Assembly (NCBI GenBank): GCA_024138025.1
Contig: JAMXBD010002242.1
Location: 62,001 to 126,000 of the forward strand
Reading direction: 5' to 3'
Source: Combretum micranthum
Taxonomy: Eukaryota; Streptophyta; Magnoliopsida; Myrtales; Combretaceae
Length of the DNA stretch: 64,000 nt
Part shown: piece by piece, positions 25,712 to 38,888 of the stretch
Layout of the letters: each line of letters starts with the position of its first letter
How positions within the stretch are numbered: the first letter of the stretch is position 1
The notes under the pieces: generated by a model
Databases searched by the model: none
What the model saw: the letters and a program-made list of their open reading frames with translations, nothing else
Told to the model about the DNA's origin: nothing
Position numbers and translations under genes: made by a program

Positions 25712-26467
25712 TATTTTGCACATTCAGTTATCAAAGTTAGGCTTTTAAGAAAGCAAAGTCTCATAAGATAAAATACATATTTATTGTGAATAAATTTTTT
25801 AATGCTTGTATTATTTAAATTAGGATATAAGAGATTCAAATAAAAACTATTTGCCAAAGTTTAGATAAAGATGAAAGAGATGACATTATCATATCACATT
25901 ACAATAATACTTATTGGTTGTGATATGTTTACATTATATGAATTGACATTCCTTTAAAAACTTACTAAAATGCAATTAATACAATACAATGCTCATATAT
26001 TTTATCTTCAACATGTGCACATAAAAGTGTTCGATATATAATTATAGAAAATAAAATACAATAAATTAATTAAAGAAATCCAAAATTCTCTAGAGCTAGA
26101 AAAAGCTAAAAATTTATACAAACATAAAATCAAACCAAAAACCAAAATTTGCATTACACGATGGTACATACAATGATTAAATCTATACCGAGTGCAAACT
26201 GAGAATAAACTTAGGAAGTAAGACGACATATCATCCTCATGCCTTTCATTTCTACACCTTACTCCTCCATGCCACTTGCATTGCTCCATAGCTGTTGAAA
26301 CAAAATGATACGTGTGAGAACAAAAGAAGAGAAGTAGAATATAGCCCAAACATTAGAAAAATAAAGTACACGTGCTTTGTAAAATAATTGTTATCTAATT
26401 GCACATATTTGTTCACCATTAGAGAGCCCACTAACAACAATTTTAGGATTAAACTCAAAAATGAAAT

Positions 26468-26690
26468 GCAAAATTATTAAAAACAACAAAGTGGGACATA
26501 TTTCTTCATTATTTGAGAACCTACTAAGAATCAAAACGAATTTGAAAAGAGAAAGAAGAAGCCTTAATTTTGAAAAATAAAGTCATAACAAAAATGTTAA
26601 ACTTAAAACAGAAATATGGAATTATTAAAAACAACAAAGTGGGACATTTTTTCTCATTATTTGAGAATCGAATTTTAAAGGAAAGAAAAA
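26468..26690. repeat. Direct repeat, period about 150 bp
   Basis: A block of about 65 bases containing AAACAACAAAGTGGGACAT occurs at about 26468-26540 and again at about 26619-26690, with small changes. Confidence 0.7.
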
Positions 26691-26701
26691 TTTTGCATAA
26701 A

Positions 26702-26750
26702 TTTAAAACTTAACAAAAGTTTAAAACTTAACAAAAGTTTAAAACTTAAA
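26702..26750. repeat. Short tandem repeat, 18-bp unit, nearly three copies
   Basis: TTTAAAACTTAACAAAAG is repeated head to tail from 26702. The third copy is partial. Confidence 0.85.
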
Positions 26751-27884
26751 AAGATATAAGCCAAAATAAACTCAGAATTCACCATGCAACATAATTAAAG
26801 GTCTCACACTTTTGACCTGCCTGCTCAAAACTTTATGTTTCTCTTCCGTATTGTGCTTTTCACCCCTCTGCAATCAAATTAAACACACGTAATACTTAGA
26901 AATACTAATTAATTAATTAAATAAACGCAAACAACTTAAATGCAATTAAAATACAATAAATTTCTATGTTTATTTATTCAAATAAGGCATAAAAGAACCA
27001 ATCTTTACATCAGATTTTGTCAGTTGAATTGAACCTCCATAATTACACTCATCACTCATTTTTGCACAAAATGTGAGTAGAAAAATTATCACTTAAAAGT
27101 AATTGATCAATAACAACTTGTACAAATTGGCACCAGGGTATGAAAAATAAATAAAATAAGCTTAATTGAATAAAAAAATATTAATAGAAAACCCTAAAAA
27201 AAAACTCTAACCTTCATTAAAACGAATGAGTATGTGATATTAATGACTGTGTCTCTATTTGAACATAAAAGTTTTGAACTTTGAACTTTGAAGATCAAAT
27301 CTATGGAGATTAAAGGTTAGGTTTTTTAAAGTATTGTAGATCGTTGAGAATTTTGATTTTAAGAGAGAGAGGAGGACAGATTGTGGGCAGAGCAAAGAAG
27401 CAAAATGTGGTGAGAATTATTAAAGTGGGAAGAGTTATTAAAATTCGAAAGTGGATAATTTGGAAAGAGAATATATGAGATTGTTACTTAGGATAGACTA
27501 ATTATACCCATGATTGGGTGTGGTTAAAGATAATGGTCCCTTTCGGAAGTTCAGTGGTGAGAGAGGTTACAGTCAAGAGTGGTGAGAAAAACAGTAAAGG
27601 TTTGAACTAGATGATAACTGTAAAAAAGGTGGAAATACTGAGAGAGAAAAAAAAAATTAATTCAATAATAACTGCATCCGTTTGAATTTGAAAGATTTGA
27701 TACCAATGATTCAGATATATACAGGTATTGTGGGTGTATAGCTGTTGGTTTATATTAATGGGAAAAGATATTGAAATATCTGTATATGGAAATTATTAAA
27801 TGTATAGCAAATTAAAAAATATATTCTATTTAATAAATTATCTTTATTTAAGTACCTGTGGTGTCTAACAGTAAAAAATATATA

Positions 27885-28115
27885 AAAAATTGTGGAGTCG
27901 AATGAGCTCCCCATTAATAATAATAGATAGATTAATAGAGAGTATATCAAATTTTGTGGAGTCTAATGAATTGGTTCCATTTAATAATAATAGAAGAGAA
28001 GGAAGAGTTTCCGTGCGGGAGTGAAAGCGGGTGGAAAAAAAGAATCCACGATGTAACAGTATATGAAAAACTGTGGAGTCGAATGAGTCGGTTCCCACTT
28101 AATAATAATAGATAT
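27885..28115. repeat. Three imperfect copies of a GTGGAGTCGAATGAG block
   Basis: GTGGAGTC(G/T)AATGA followed by a short spacer and TTAATAATAATAGA occurs near 27893, 27957 and 28073. The first and third also share an upstream GTAACAGTA-like stretch. Nothing coding is seen. Confidence 0.65.
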
Positions 28116-28581
28116 ACAAAGTAGATTATAGCGGGATCAGGATGGATTGTAAAAAAAATAAGCATAAAAAGTTTTAGAAGTTTGATCATGATGGAAAAAA
28201 ATCTGAACCATTCATGTATGTGATAGGATCAATCACATTATAATCACCACATAATGATAGAATTTTCCTAGAAAATTATTCTAGGAATGTGAACTCAATT
28301 TTTCTTCCTTTTTTTTTTTTTTTTTTGAAAAACGATTAGTCTTATAACCATATATCAAATATTTTGTTTTTCTTCTTTCTTTTTCATTAGAACATTGCAC
28401 CAAAAACGGTCAAACTATAGCATTTCTCCCCCCCCCCCAGTTCCATGGGATCCACGGGCAGAAAACTACCCCATTAACGTACCCTAACCTTTTGTCTCCA
28501 TTCTCCTCCAGCAATCAGTATTACAAACTAAACTTCAATCTCTCACTACCACACAAACTCGCATAACTCTCACCATCACCA

Positions 28582-28605
28582 TCTCTCTCTCTCTCTCTCT
28601 CTCTC
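28582..28605. repeat. (CT)n microsatellite in the 4CLL leader or promoter
   Basis: Twelve CT/TC dinucleotides lie about 120 bases upstream of the chosen ATG of 4CLL copy 1. A shorter CT run occupies a similar place before copy 2 (59051-59067). Confidence 0.85.
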
Positions 28606-28725
28606 ATATTCCCATGACTTCCCATGATAATAAAAACATCATCTACAACGTCAAACAACAACAAAAATTACGACGAACTTCTTTAATATAATATAATACC
28701 AATACTAATAATACTGATTGATTCC

Positions 28726-31700
28726 ATGAATACCATCGATCCAAAAAACGGCTACTGCTCCAAAACCAGAACCTTCTACAGCCTCCGCCCAACCGTCGCT
28801 CTCCCTCCCTCCACCACCCCTCTCCCGCCGCCGAATACGCCGTCTCCCTCCTCCCCTCACCGATCCCCACCTCCCCGTTCTCATCTCCTCCTTCACCGGT
28901 CACCACCTCTCCTACCCTTCCTTCCTTCGCCAAGTCCATTCCCTTTCCCTCTTTCTCTCCACCCGCTTCTCTCTCTCCCCCAATGACGTCGCCTTCATCC
29001 TTCTCCCTCCTTCCATCCACGTTCCAATCATATACCTTTCTCTCCTATATCTCGGCGTTGTCGTTTCACCGCTAATCCGCTGAGTTCCATGCCAGAGATT
29101 GCCCACCAGGTCCAACTTTGCAAACCCGTCATTGCCTTCGCCACGTCGCAAACTGCGAAGAAACTCCCCAGTTTGCCACGTGGCACCATCCTCATCGACT
29201 CGCCTGATTTTCACTCTCTGTTTAACAACAGTAACAGTGATAAAGATGGAGTCCTTCCTTACTACGATAACGGACCCGGAAAGAAAAACCGAGTCAAGCA
29301 GACCGATAACGCGGTGATACTATACTCTTCTGGCACAACAGGACGAGTCAAGGGCGTGGTATTGACTCATCGGAACATTATTGCATTGCTAGCCGGGTTC
29401 AATCATTACAAGAAGACAAGGTTGGATGCACCTAAACCCGATTTCGAGCCCGTGATGCTGACTCCATTGCCTATGTTTCATGTGTTTGGTTTTTTTATGG
29501 TAATGAGAGCGATTTCGTTAGGAGACACTTTGGTGTTGCTAGAGAAGTTTGATTTTGAGAAGATGTTGATGACTATAGAGAAGTATAAGTGCTCTTTCAT
29601 GCCGGTTTCACCACCACTCATCGTGGCTTTTACGAAGTCTGAATTCACGAAGAAGTATGACTTGACCTCGTTGAAGTTGCTTGCATGTGGTGGTGCACCG
29701 CTTAGCAAGGAGGTTGCTGAGCGGTTTAAGCAGAAGTTTCCCGATGTCGAAGTTCAACAGGTAACTTGTTGCTTTCATAATTTTGTAATTTTTCTTTCTA
29801 GTTGTAGTTTGTTGTCTTTTATTATGCATTATTGCATGATGGGTTTTCTCTTGCATCAGGGATACGGTATGACTGAGACGATGGGAGGGGGATCAAGGAC
29901 AATAACCATTGAAGAGTGCATGAAATATGGTTCTTGTGGTCGTTTGGCTGAAAATTTAGAAGCCAAGATAGTCGATCCTGCGACTGGGGAGTCATTACCA
30001 CCGGGTCAGAGAGGAGAACTGTGGTTGCGAGGCCCAACTGTCATGAAAGGTAATTTAAACTCGAATATGAATAAGCATTCATTTTCTTGAGACATCATTG
30101 TAGTATATGAAACCGTTACATTGCCATTGGTGCATAGAATAAGGAATAGCTATTGGCAGCAACAAATTTGCTTTATAGGAAAATCTAGCTATTACTGAAA
30201 ATATTTCTATGGGGCGTTTGATTAATTGGACTATTTAACCGAAGAGCGTATACTGAAATGCTTGTTAAAGAAGTTCACACATTGTATATATGATGACGAA
30301 TTTTTTGGACTATGAGATGAAAATTCAACTCCCAAATAATAAGGAATAGCGATTCCCCATGGTCTGCCCTGCAAATGATCATTCCCTTTTGCAAAACAAA
30401 TATCTCTTCCTATCAACTGTATAAGAGATTATATTTGCAAAGACTAAGCCATTCTGCCAATGTCTATTCCCTTCAATCAAACACCATGTTAAAGTTTCTC
30501 CCAATTGTTAGTTTCACCTAGCCAATATAGTTTTGAAGTAACAAAGCGTATTTAGTGGACAAGTAAGCATACTTTTATCAGTCTGTAGAGTCATACAATA
30601 GATCGTACTCCTGATTTCTTGCAGGTTATGTGGGAGATGAAAAAGCAACAGCTGAAACACTTGATTCTGATGGATGGTTGAGGACTGGAGACGTGTGTTA
30701 TTTTGACACTGAAGGATTTATGTATATTGTTGATAGGTTGAAAGAATTGATTAAATACAAGGCATATCAGGTAAATTAAAATTCCTTTGGAGTTCTAAGG
30801 TTTTTAGCAGTTTATAGGCAGTACATACTATTGCCATGCTCATAACTATTCTGGTTCGCATCTCACAGGTTCCTCCTGCTGAGTTGGAACAATTACTCCA
30901 ATCAAATCCTGAAATTGCCGATGTTGCTGTAATTCCGTAAGCATCTTTTGTCCCTCCATCTAATTTTAGAATTTTTATTTTATTGAAGGTGGGAAAACCT
31001 TCTAGAAGTAACTAGTTTTGTCCACATTCTTCGTTTAAGCATCTCTGTTTTTAAAAACCACCTCTGGTACTCTGTTACCTACACTGCTAATCTGATCCTA
31101 ACATGTAAATAATGAAACATAGATGCTGTAAACGGACAAGCTGCTTTTGTTGTTTGATCAGAGTGGGTTGCTAGTCTTTATATTTAAAATTTTTTTATAC
31201 AATGTCTTTCACACATGAAAATGGTAAAATATCTAATTATATTTTCTATGTAATTATCATGCATAGATTTCCTGATGAAGAAGCAGGGCAGATTCCCATG
31301 GCTTATGTTGTGAGGAATCCTGGAAGCAGTATAACTGAGTCCCAGGTCATGGAGTTCGTTGCCAATAAGGTAGAATATTGATCTGGTGTCTCTAATACAA
31401 ATTTTACCACTTTCATGCATCCTATCTACTAAATTCAATAACATCAAGTAAAAACACTGCATGCAATGCTTCAAACAACCTTTTCTATAAAATCACTACA
31501 GTAGAGTAAAACCCTTTTTCTTGTCTCATATGTCTCAACAGTAAAGCATCTGGTCCTAACTTTTAAAGAAACCAGAATTTCGGTAAATACATTTTTTCTC
31601 GTTGCCATTTGACCAGATTGTTTTGTTAGATGAATTTACAATATTTGAAGAGCAAATTTTGAGACTTTTGAGCAGCTGAGATCCTCCATGAAGAAACTAG

Positions 31701-32111
31701 CACGGGTCTAGCATTAGTTCGTTGTTTATCCCATGCCCACAGTTAAAACAACTATTACCATCCGGCATAGAATTGGAACTCTTGGCTGAAAATCTTTGAA
31801 ATTATCAGTCTGTCTGGACAGATAACTATGCACGAGGCTGTTCATAGGTTTTTTCCCACAACTGCCATTAAGAAGTTCCTTCAAACTAGTCCTATGCCTC
31901 AGGTCATCTAGGATTTCTAAATACATGAGAATTCAATTATTAGTCTCGACAATCTAATGAAATGGGGTTATAATTTTCTTTCCAGGTTGCTCCATATAAG
32001 AAGATAAGGCGTGTAGCATTCATCGATAGCATTCCAAAGTCTCCACAAGGAAAGATCTTGAGAAGGGAGCTGGTAAATCTTGCTACTAGTGCTGGAACAG
32101 CTAAGCTATAA
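28726..32111 (+). CDS. 4CLL9: 4-coumarate:CoA ligase-like, peroxisomal acyl-activating enzyme (4CLL9/OPCL1 group), copy 1
   Basis: ANL-superfamily ligase: acid + ATP + CoA gives acyl-CoA via an acyl-AMP. Relatives of this group act in peroxisomes on fatty acids, jasmonate precursors or phenylpropanoids; the true substrate is not shown here. Six exons: 28726-29760, 29860-30049, 30625-30770, 30869-30936, 31267-31369, 31986-32111, all GT-AG with agreeing phases from exon 2 on. The product is about 556 residues, near the family length. Box I is [13 protein letters not shown] (about residue 200), the A5 motif is GYGMTE (about 347), box II is GELWLRG (about 400), the hinge is [13 protein letters not shown] and the catalytic lysine is in [10 protein letters not shown] (about 538). 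The last residues AKL are a PTS1 signal. Exon 1 appears to lack three single bases, at about 28821-28827, 28841-28860 and 29073-29079, all within C-rich runs; without correction the frame stops at 29080. The ATG was chosen three codons before IDPKNGYC. Confidence 0.88.
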
Positions 32112-32879
32112 CCTAAATGATTCAATGAAAGATCATACACTACTGGTTCTTGGAATGCGCCATCTCTGCCTATGCAGCTATCAAAGTTGCCACAGGGAGG
32201 AGCGGTCGTCCTTGATTCGAATTGTATTGTTATGCATCCTTGTTTTGCCTTGACATAGTCTTTTTTCTCTCTTTTCCCCCTTTCCTGACAAGGAAGGATG
32301 CATAAATGGCATTAGGTTTTTTAGGAATTCATCAGATTGAGTCGAGTTGACTACAGTATGGCTTTGAAATTTGGCCAAACTGACAAGACTAGGATTATTA
32401 AGCCTGCAGTTCAAACAAATACACATTTCAACATAGGATGGACCATATCACTAAGAAATCTACACATGCAAATTTGGGTTGCATATTAGGTATGAATAAA
32501 CTCATCACTTTTTTAGTAGATTGTGCAAGTATGGTGTTCTTTTGTATTGATTCATCTAATAAAGGACAAATTATAATATATCCTATATACTACAATACCC
32601 ATATTTGGCTCATGGATGATGTATGAGAGAATGTTTCCACAAAGTGGGAGTACTATCTTATGACATTTCAATAGTGGGGTAATACCAAATTTGGTATGTA
32701 AATTTTGATAAAAAAACCAATTAGGTATTTAAAAGTTTAAAAAATCTAATTTCATACCCACTTCAATTAGATACCTGACTTTAGTTAAAATTTAAAAATG
32801 TCATTAGATGTTAGCTTTGTTTTTATGGTAATAAAAATCTAAATATACTCAGGCAGGAGAAATAGACCTTTGTTTACTT

Positions 32880-32975
32880 CATAAATGTTCTTATCAAGTC
32901 CTTTTCCCATTTAGTGTGGTGGGTCACCATAAATGTTCTTATCAAGTCCTTTTCCCATTTAGTGTGGTGGGTCAA
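32880..32975. repeat. Exact 48-bp tandem duplication
   Basis: The 48-base unit starting CATAAATGTTCTTATCAAGT at 32880 is repeated without visible change at 32928. The absence of differences suggests a recent event or an assembly artefact. Confidence 0.9.
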
Positions 32976-33805
32976 GGTGAGCTAACCTATTTCCTTATAC
33001 GACGGGTGGAACTAATTTATAAAGGGATACACATCAAGAAAGTTCAGTACAGAAATACATTTTAGATGTAACCAATAGGGGATCCTTCTGACTCTCTCTC
33101 TTTTAAATATCTATATACATCAGTGGTATATTATATATAGTAGCTATCAATTATTTTTTACTATATGGTATAGTTGTTGATAGTTTTTATATAAGTACCA
33201 TTAACATTTTGCACAATATGCTACGTGCTAATATATATGATTAGTACTTATACACCAAATGTATATTATGTAGGATGGATTTCCTTGGAAGCCTTTTAAT
33301 TTGTGACTTAATTTATAGTGTTAAAATTTCAGATTTCAGATCATATTATTATGTGTTTATCATGTTGAAATAGGGAAAAAAATTTCGTTTTGGTATTTAG
33401 TATTTTCATTATCCTTCTTATCACGATAATTCTCCTTTTCAATCTACGGTTACTTTATTGACAATCGTATTTGAGATAAGGAGCAATTAAAAGGCAATTT
33501 ATTTCTTGAAAACATAATGATCTTCAAGGATTATGTGAATGACATTGTATTACTTCAATTTGAAATGAAAGGAAATAATTTGAATATAGCCATCAATTAT
33601 CTAAACTTTTGTATTTGAATGATATTGTATAGCTTCTCTATTAATTTATGTAAGAACCGATAAGTGGCCAATTTAATTTTAGCTTCCGCAGTAAGACCCT
33701 ACGCAGGTAGAAGCGGTTATTTAAATAAGTAAAATTCATTTTTGAAAATTTTTCTACACCACCGTTTTATTAAGAATTTGTTCTACGTTGTGATGTTGTA
33801 TCTTA

Positions 33806-34020
33806 GGGTCTATTTGGATGGTCTATTTTTCATCTGTATCTGTATTTATATCAAAATGATATATATAAATATGTATGATTTGTATCTATATTTTATCTAT
33901 GTCTGATCTTTTAAAAAGAACTATTAATTATTTTTTATCAATATGTATTTTTTAATAAATAATTTGTTTAAAAAAAATATCCGTATCTATAATCTATCGA
34001 CAAACAAATAGATAGATTAT
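33806..34020. mobile_element. PIF/Harbinger-like MITE, copy B
   Basis: Starts GGGTCTATTTGGATG after TTA (33803-33805). It shares with copy A the CATCTGTATCTGTATTT, AAATATGT, TTTTATCTAT and GACAAACAAA blocks in the same order. The right end is degraded and placed only approximately. Confidence 0.65.
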
Positions 34021-36027
34021 TTAACACAATAAATCATTAGGAACATAAGAGTCATTTTGTATGTGTGTGTAACCATCGATATTTTTTATGTATAATGACC
34101 TAAGTAAATATAAGACATATATAAATATATGTACGCACATATACCAAGAGGTAAAATTACTTTTATGCCCTTAATTTCTAAATTTAGCCTATAATCAAGA
34201 AATAATAATAATAATAATAATAAAAGATAAAAGGACAAACGGCTAAAATAATATGTTAATAAAATCGTAAGTTAACCTCGCACGAGTAAACAAAATGATA
34301 TTTCCCTAGGGTAAAAGTTTACATAACTCCAGTTACATGAATTTCTGCAACTAGCATGCCTAAGTGGCCAAATCAATGTATCACCTGATTGACACGTCAT
34401 CGCAGTGAATTTAATGTATCTTCACAATGCCAATAATATTGTAGTAGAGCAGTGTTACACGCTCATCGAAGTAGGATGTATCGAAGTTAAATTTTTCTTG
34501 CTCTATTATAATGACATAAAAAGAAAAGAGAATATATGTTAATTTGGTATTCAAATTTTGCATAAAATTACATTTTGGCACCTAAATTAGAAGTGGTCAA
34601 TTTGAAATGCAATTAAACATATTGTTATATTTACTCTCTCTTTATTTGTTGACTCTAAAGGTACATTATAGCATTAATATTTTGTTAATTTTTGTAGTAC
34701 TTTCAAGCACTGATATGTTGTCTTTTACATAGTATTCACCGCAAGAAAAATCCACTTCTAGAAATAAATTCTATGATAAAAATTAGCAAAATAACTTATA
34801 TTTCTATAGATAGAATCGGTAATGATGGTTTTATTGAAATTTACTTTTAAAGATATAGATTCTATCTCTAAAACCTAGTTTTCTTATAATGATTATTGAG
34901 GTGGTAAAAATGATCACAAAAGTTTAATTGAGTATTTCAAAATTTAAGTACCAAATTTTATATTTTTCAAAAAAAAAAGTTAAAAAAATATCCCAACAAA
35001 TAAATATATCTAAATATGTAAAGCATATTAAATAATATTAAAGTCTTAAAGTTATGCTTTATTTAATGCAACAAAAATCCCAAATACAATACTAACACGT
35101 TAAACTATTGTCAAACAATTCAACTAAAAGACAACTGCAGAGAAGTTCCTAGTTAATCCAGGACAATTCCTTGAAATCAACCATTTATAAAAAATTCTTG
35201 AGTAAAGATGGGACGTTCGTAAAATTAGAGAATTTACTCCAATTTTATTTTTTATTTTTTAAATTTTTATTACCACTAAAAATTTTAAAAAAATGGAAAA
35301 AAAGAGGTTGAAAATTATTATATATATCTATTACTATTAAACCAATCATTTATTCATTAATATAAAAAAATATTAATTTATCTTTTTTTAATTCTTATTT
35401 TGTGACAGATTATAGATGATGATTATTTCTCATTTCTTGTCACTCTTCCTTTTTTTTTTTTTCTCTAGACTAAAACCATTTCTACTTTCGAAAAAATGTT
35501 ACTGTTCCCAACATGCTGTCTCTGTACATCATACACTAGTATATACATATATCGCCCCGACCTTCCGAATTGTCCTTACTGAAACACAAGCAACCATATT
35601 TCAAGGGTGATTTTAGAAGAACATCTACACTGTACTTTGATGGCTTGACAACCTGGTAGTCGGTAGTGGCGGAAGTCGAAATGTGATGGTTTTTGGGTGG
35701 TTGTCGTAGGAGGTATTCTGCTTTTAATTAAATTATTCTACCAGATATTTCATTACACTCTTTCCTATGCACTCTACTTATTGTAATTAATTTTATCAAT
35801 ATTAACTTCGCATGTTACATACTTTTAGTCAATTTGGTAAATATCGCACGCAAATTATTGAATTTGCAAAAATTTTAGAATAAAATTCTAATGGTGGTTG
35901 TTGACCTTCAAAATCACTACTTACACCGATTTTCGAGGCCAATATGTAGTAAATACAGTAATTGTTTCCTAAAATTATCAATTTCCAATAAATTATACAA
36001 GCATTTCTCTGCTAATCCTTTACAAAT

Positions 36028-36555
36028 TTCTTTTGTTTTTCGGTGAAAAAAGACATTATATTAAAAGGAAAACTGTACAAAGAAAAAGTTGGCCTACTGC
36101 ATCAAAAGCAAAATTTGTTGGGAGCAAAAGATTCCAGGAATCGTCCAACTTATTACTTTGGAGACTAGCATAGAGGGAAAGAGATCAAGAGGCCTCAACA
36201 TTGTTCTTTTAACAAAAAGTATCATAAAAAAAGTGTTTGACAAAAACATGTAAGAAAATCAAGAGCTTGTCGGAAGGCTTAAGCAGAAAACCATCATTCC
36301 ATCATATTGGACTGTAAGGCTGCTTTGGCCAAGTAGTGCGCTTCAAAATTTGTCCCACTAGTCGTCTAGGTCAGAGTCATCCTCTTGTTCAGCAACTCAT
36401 TCTACCTCAAATCCCCATACCAAGAGATAACAGGTGGGGCACATTAAATGTTAATTTTAAGTGTTTTTGTATTGATGTCCCTCTTGGCTAGATTATCTTT
36501 TGTGGGGAGGCCGTTGATGATACAAAACCAAAGAATGAATTGTATTTTAGGTAGT
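36028..36555 (-). mobile_element. LINE 3' end remnant (RT zinc-binding and RNase H parts)
   Basis: On the minus strand, 36550-36470 encodes a zf-RVT-type segment (KIQFILWFCIINGLPTKDNL). Next comes disrupted sequence, and then 36359-36297 encodes an RNase H C-terminal motif (GTNFEAHYLAKAALQS). The 3' end has a typical plant LINE tail, TTCACCGAAAAACAAAAGAAA-like, near 36030-36055. The domain order is correct for a plant L1/RIL-type element. The upstream part is missing, because the sequence changes abruptly to the 1-kb direct repeat at about 36561. It is a dead fragment. Confidence 0.7.
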
Positions 36556-36560
36556 GTCAT

Positions 36561-38560
36561 GAACTAAAGGGATGCCTAGTAGGATTACTCTAAAATCGCC
36601 ATATCAATATGCACCTTTAACATGAGAACCACCTTGCAAGTTAGAATTTGGAAAACTCTAAATTAACTATTCTCTAATTATGTTACACACATTATAATTT
36701 ATTGTGATTATAATTTTGAAAACCGTACTTGCACATATCACAATAACAACAAAGAATCAGATACCTTACTAGAAGATAAGACAAGGCAAACCTAAGTAAT
36801 TTTATTAAATGAACATTAAAAAGAAATGAAAGTTCTAAGAAAGAGTAATCAAGTTTAAAATTTCCTCTCACGTTATCCTATCAACCTCCTAATCACCTAT
36901 CTAGCTTAATTGATGTCTAACACACTTTGCAGTTGGACATCCCAATCCCAGCTTTCGATTGTCCTAGAAATAAAAATTTATTGGAGGTAAGCTACATCCA
37001 GCTAATGAGGTATTCCCTCAACTGCACCTTTCACCCAAGTTATCAAGGAATATTAAAAATAACATACATATTCAATGTTAATGTGATAAGCACATGAACA
37101 CATATATGTAGTAATCCAAAAACTTCATATTAGTATAGACTTATACCCTCTGTAACTAGGGTGGGGAATCAAATATGAAGATTCATGATCTTATCCCCTA
37201 TCAGTATTAGGGCTCTTTCTTAATTTGTGGCATTCAACATAATCCTAGCTCAGTGCCGCATCTCGTAAGTGACTTAGTTCCCCGAATTGGTACAAGGCTC
37301 GTGGTCTCTACCCTACTAGCAGCCCATCTAACCCACCATGCGATGCTGATAGCCTTGTTCTTGTGAAGTTGATGCAATGAATGACCATTTCATAATTTAT
37401 TGCCACCTAATTTATTCATATACCAAAGGCAATTAAATAATTAGCAAACACTCTCAATATTCACACATCATAATACAATTATATAAGTGATTTGCATCTT
37501 ATTATATTATAGTAATTTTCTCATGCAACTTGACCAAGTAAAATTATTAGGACTCTAAAGAAGAGGCCTAATAAGATTAATCTAAAATCGCTATATCACG
37601 TGTACAACTATAATATGAGGACCACCTTATAAATCAGAGTTTACAAGATTATAAGTAATTATTCTCTCATTATGTTATACATACACATTTATTGTGAAAA
37701 TAGTTTTGGATACCAATGCTTCTACAGACCACAAAGACTTTAGAGAATCGGATACCTTACCAAATGACAAGATAAGATAAACCTAGGTCTATTTATTAAC
37801 TATTATCAGTTAAAATTGCTAAAAGCTAAAGGAAAATTTCAATAAAGAGAAACCAAATTTTAAATCGTTTCACTTAACTAAGTTTAGTTTATTATCGTCT
37901 TAACCTTCTACCTAACTTTGGTTAATAATTGGCACGCTTTGCACTCAGATCCTATCCTAATCCTAAATTTCGATTGTCTTGTAAAAATCAAGCTGTTGAG
38001 GAATCAGCTACAACCAGCCGAGTGAAATTAATTCTCCTATTGCACTTGCAAATAGGTTATCAAGCAAATTAATACAAACATATGTAATACAGTCAATCAC
38101 ATGATGCAAACATAGATAATCATCTAGATAAATCATATATGGTATAGATTTGCACCCTCCATGACTCAGGGTTAGGGAAATTGTGTGAAGACCTTGAACG
38201 CCAATGTGAACTTACCATGCCCAAACAATGAGATCAATGGCTAATTTTAAAATCATTTCCTATGAAGTTTTAATATATATAAACTAATTTTTTTAAAACT
38301 ACACTTAGACACACACACACATGCATGCACGCACGCATACACACACAAAAGAAAGCTAGAGATCGCTACTGTAAGAGTAAGCCCGTAGCAAGGTCCGATA
38401 CGACTTTATAGGTGTAAGCTACCTTCTCTAGGGATTAGTTAATTCTGTCCCCATAAAGCGAAGCCCATGCTTAACTACATGATTACAACCCACCTAAATT
38501 CCCCATGTAGCACTGGCTATTCGAAATGCAAGTGTATGATATGCATAATCATTTTAATTA
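36561..38560. repeat. Two diverged direct repeats, about 990 bp each
   Basis: Units at about 36561-37550 and 37551-38560 share many words in the same order, for example CTAAAATCGC, ACCACCTTA/G, CGGATACCTTAC-like, CACGCTTTGCA-like, TTTCGATTGTC and GGTTATCAAG-like. Divergence is high. No reading frame was seen. They may be old LTR pieces, since their structure of scattered short conserved words resembles plant gypsy LTRs, but that is unproven. Confidence 0.6.
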
Positions 38561-38888
38561 TATAAGCCTAGTAAATATTAAATCATTTTAGGTAACTAAC
38601 CAAATTCATAAACACTCGCATACAACATACTATGTATCTATATAAACAAGTAGTTATCAATTTTATTTATATAAATTGTCAAACAACGCATTGAAATCAC
38701 ATGCAAATAGCTGTCGAACCTATTCATGCATATCATTTTCATATATCATTTAATTTAAGTGTTTTAATACTATAATCACAAACAATGCAATAGTCATAGG
38801 AATAATCCACTTTGTCATGGTTGTGAGTTGAAGTAGCCTTTAATCAACGGAAATATGCTCTTTATATTTTGTTTGAATGTGGTATGAT

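Larger units (their letters stand above)
25712..28581. other. AT-rich intergenic DNA and 4CLL upstream region
   Basis: No gene recognised. The small repeats inside are listed separately. T-runs lie near 28308-28325 and an 11-base C-run lies near 28428-28438. The last few hundred bases precede the 4CLL gene and probably hold its promoter, but no core element can be assigned with confidence. Confidence 0.4.
32112..36027. other. 4CLL 3' flank and AT-rich intergenic DNA
   Basis: The first few hundred bases hold the 3' untranslated region of 4CLL copy 1. Farther on there is AT-rich DNA with a 48-bp duplication, a MITE copy (both listed) and (AAT)n near 34200-34222. No coding frame was recognised. 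Confidence 0.4.

Noticed and set aside
28428..28438. C homopolymer as a structured regulatory site
   Set aside because: A single run of C without paired runs; there is no basis for an i-motif or quadruplex claim.
28643..29214. Glycine/arginine-rich minus-strand frames
   Set aside because: They are antisense of the C-rich first exon of 4CLL copy 1, and the sense strand encodes a conserved ligase.
29478..30037. Minus-strand frames opposite 4CLL exons 1-2
   Set aside because: They are shadows of a conserved sense exon.
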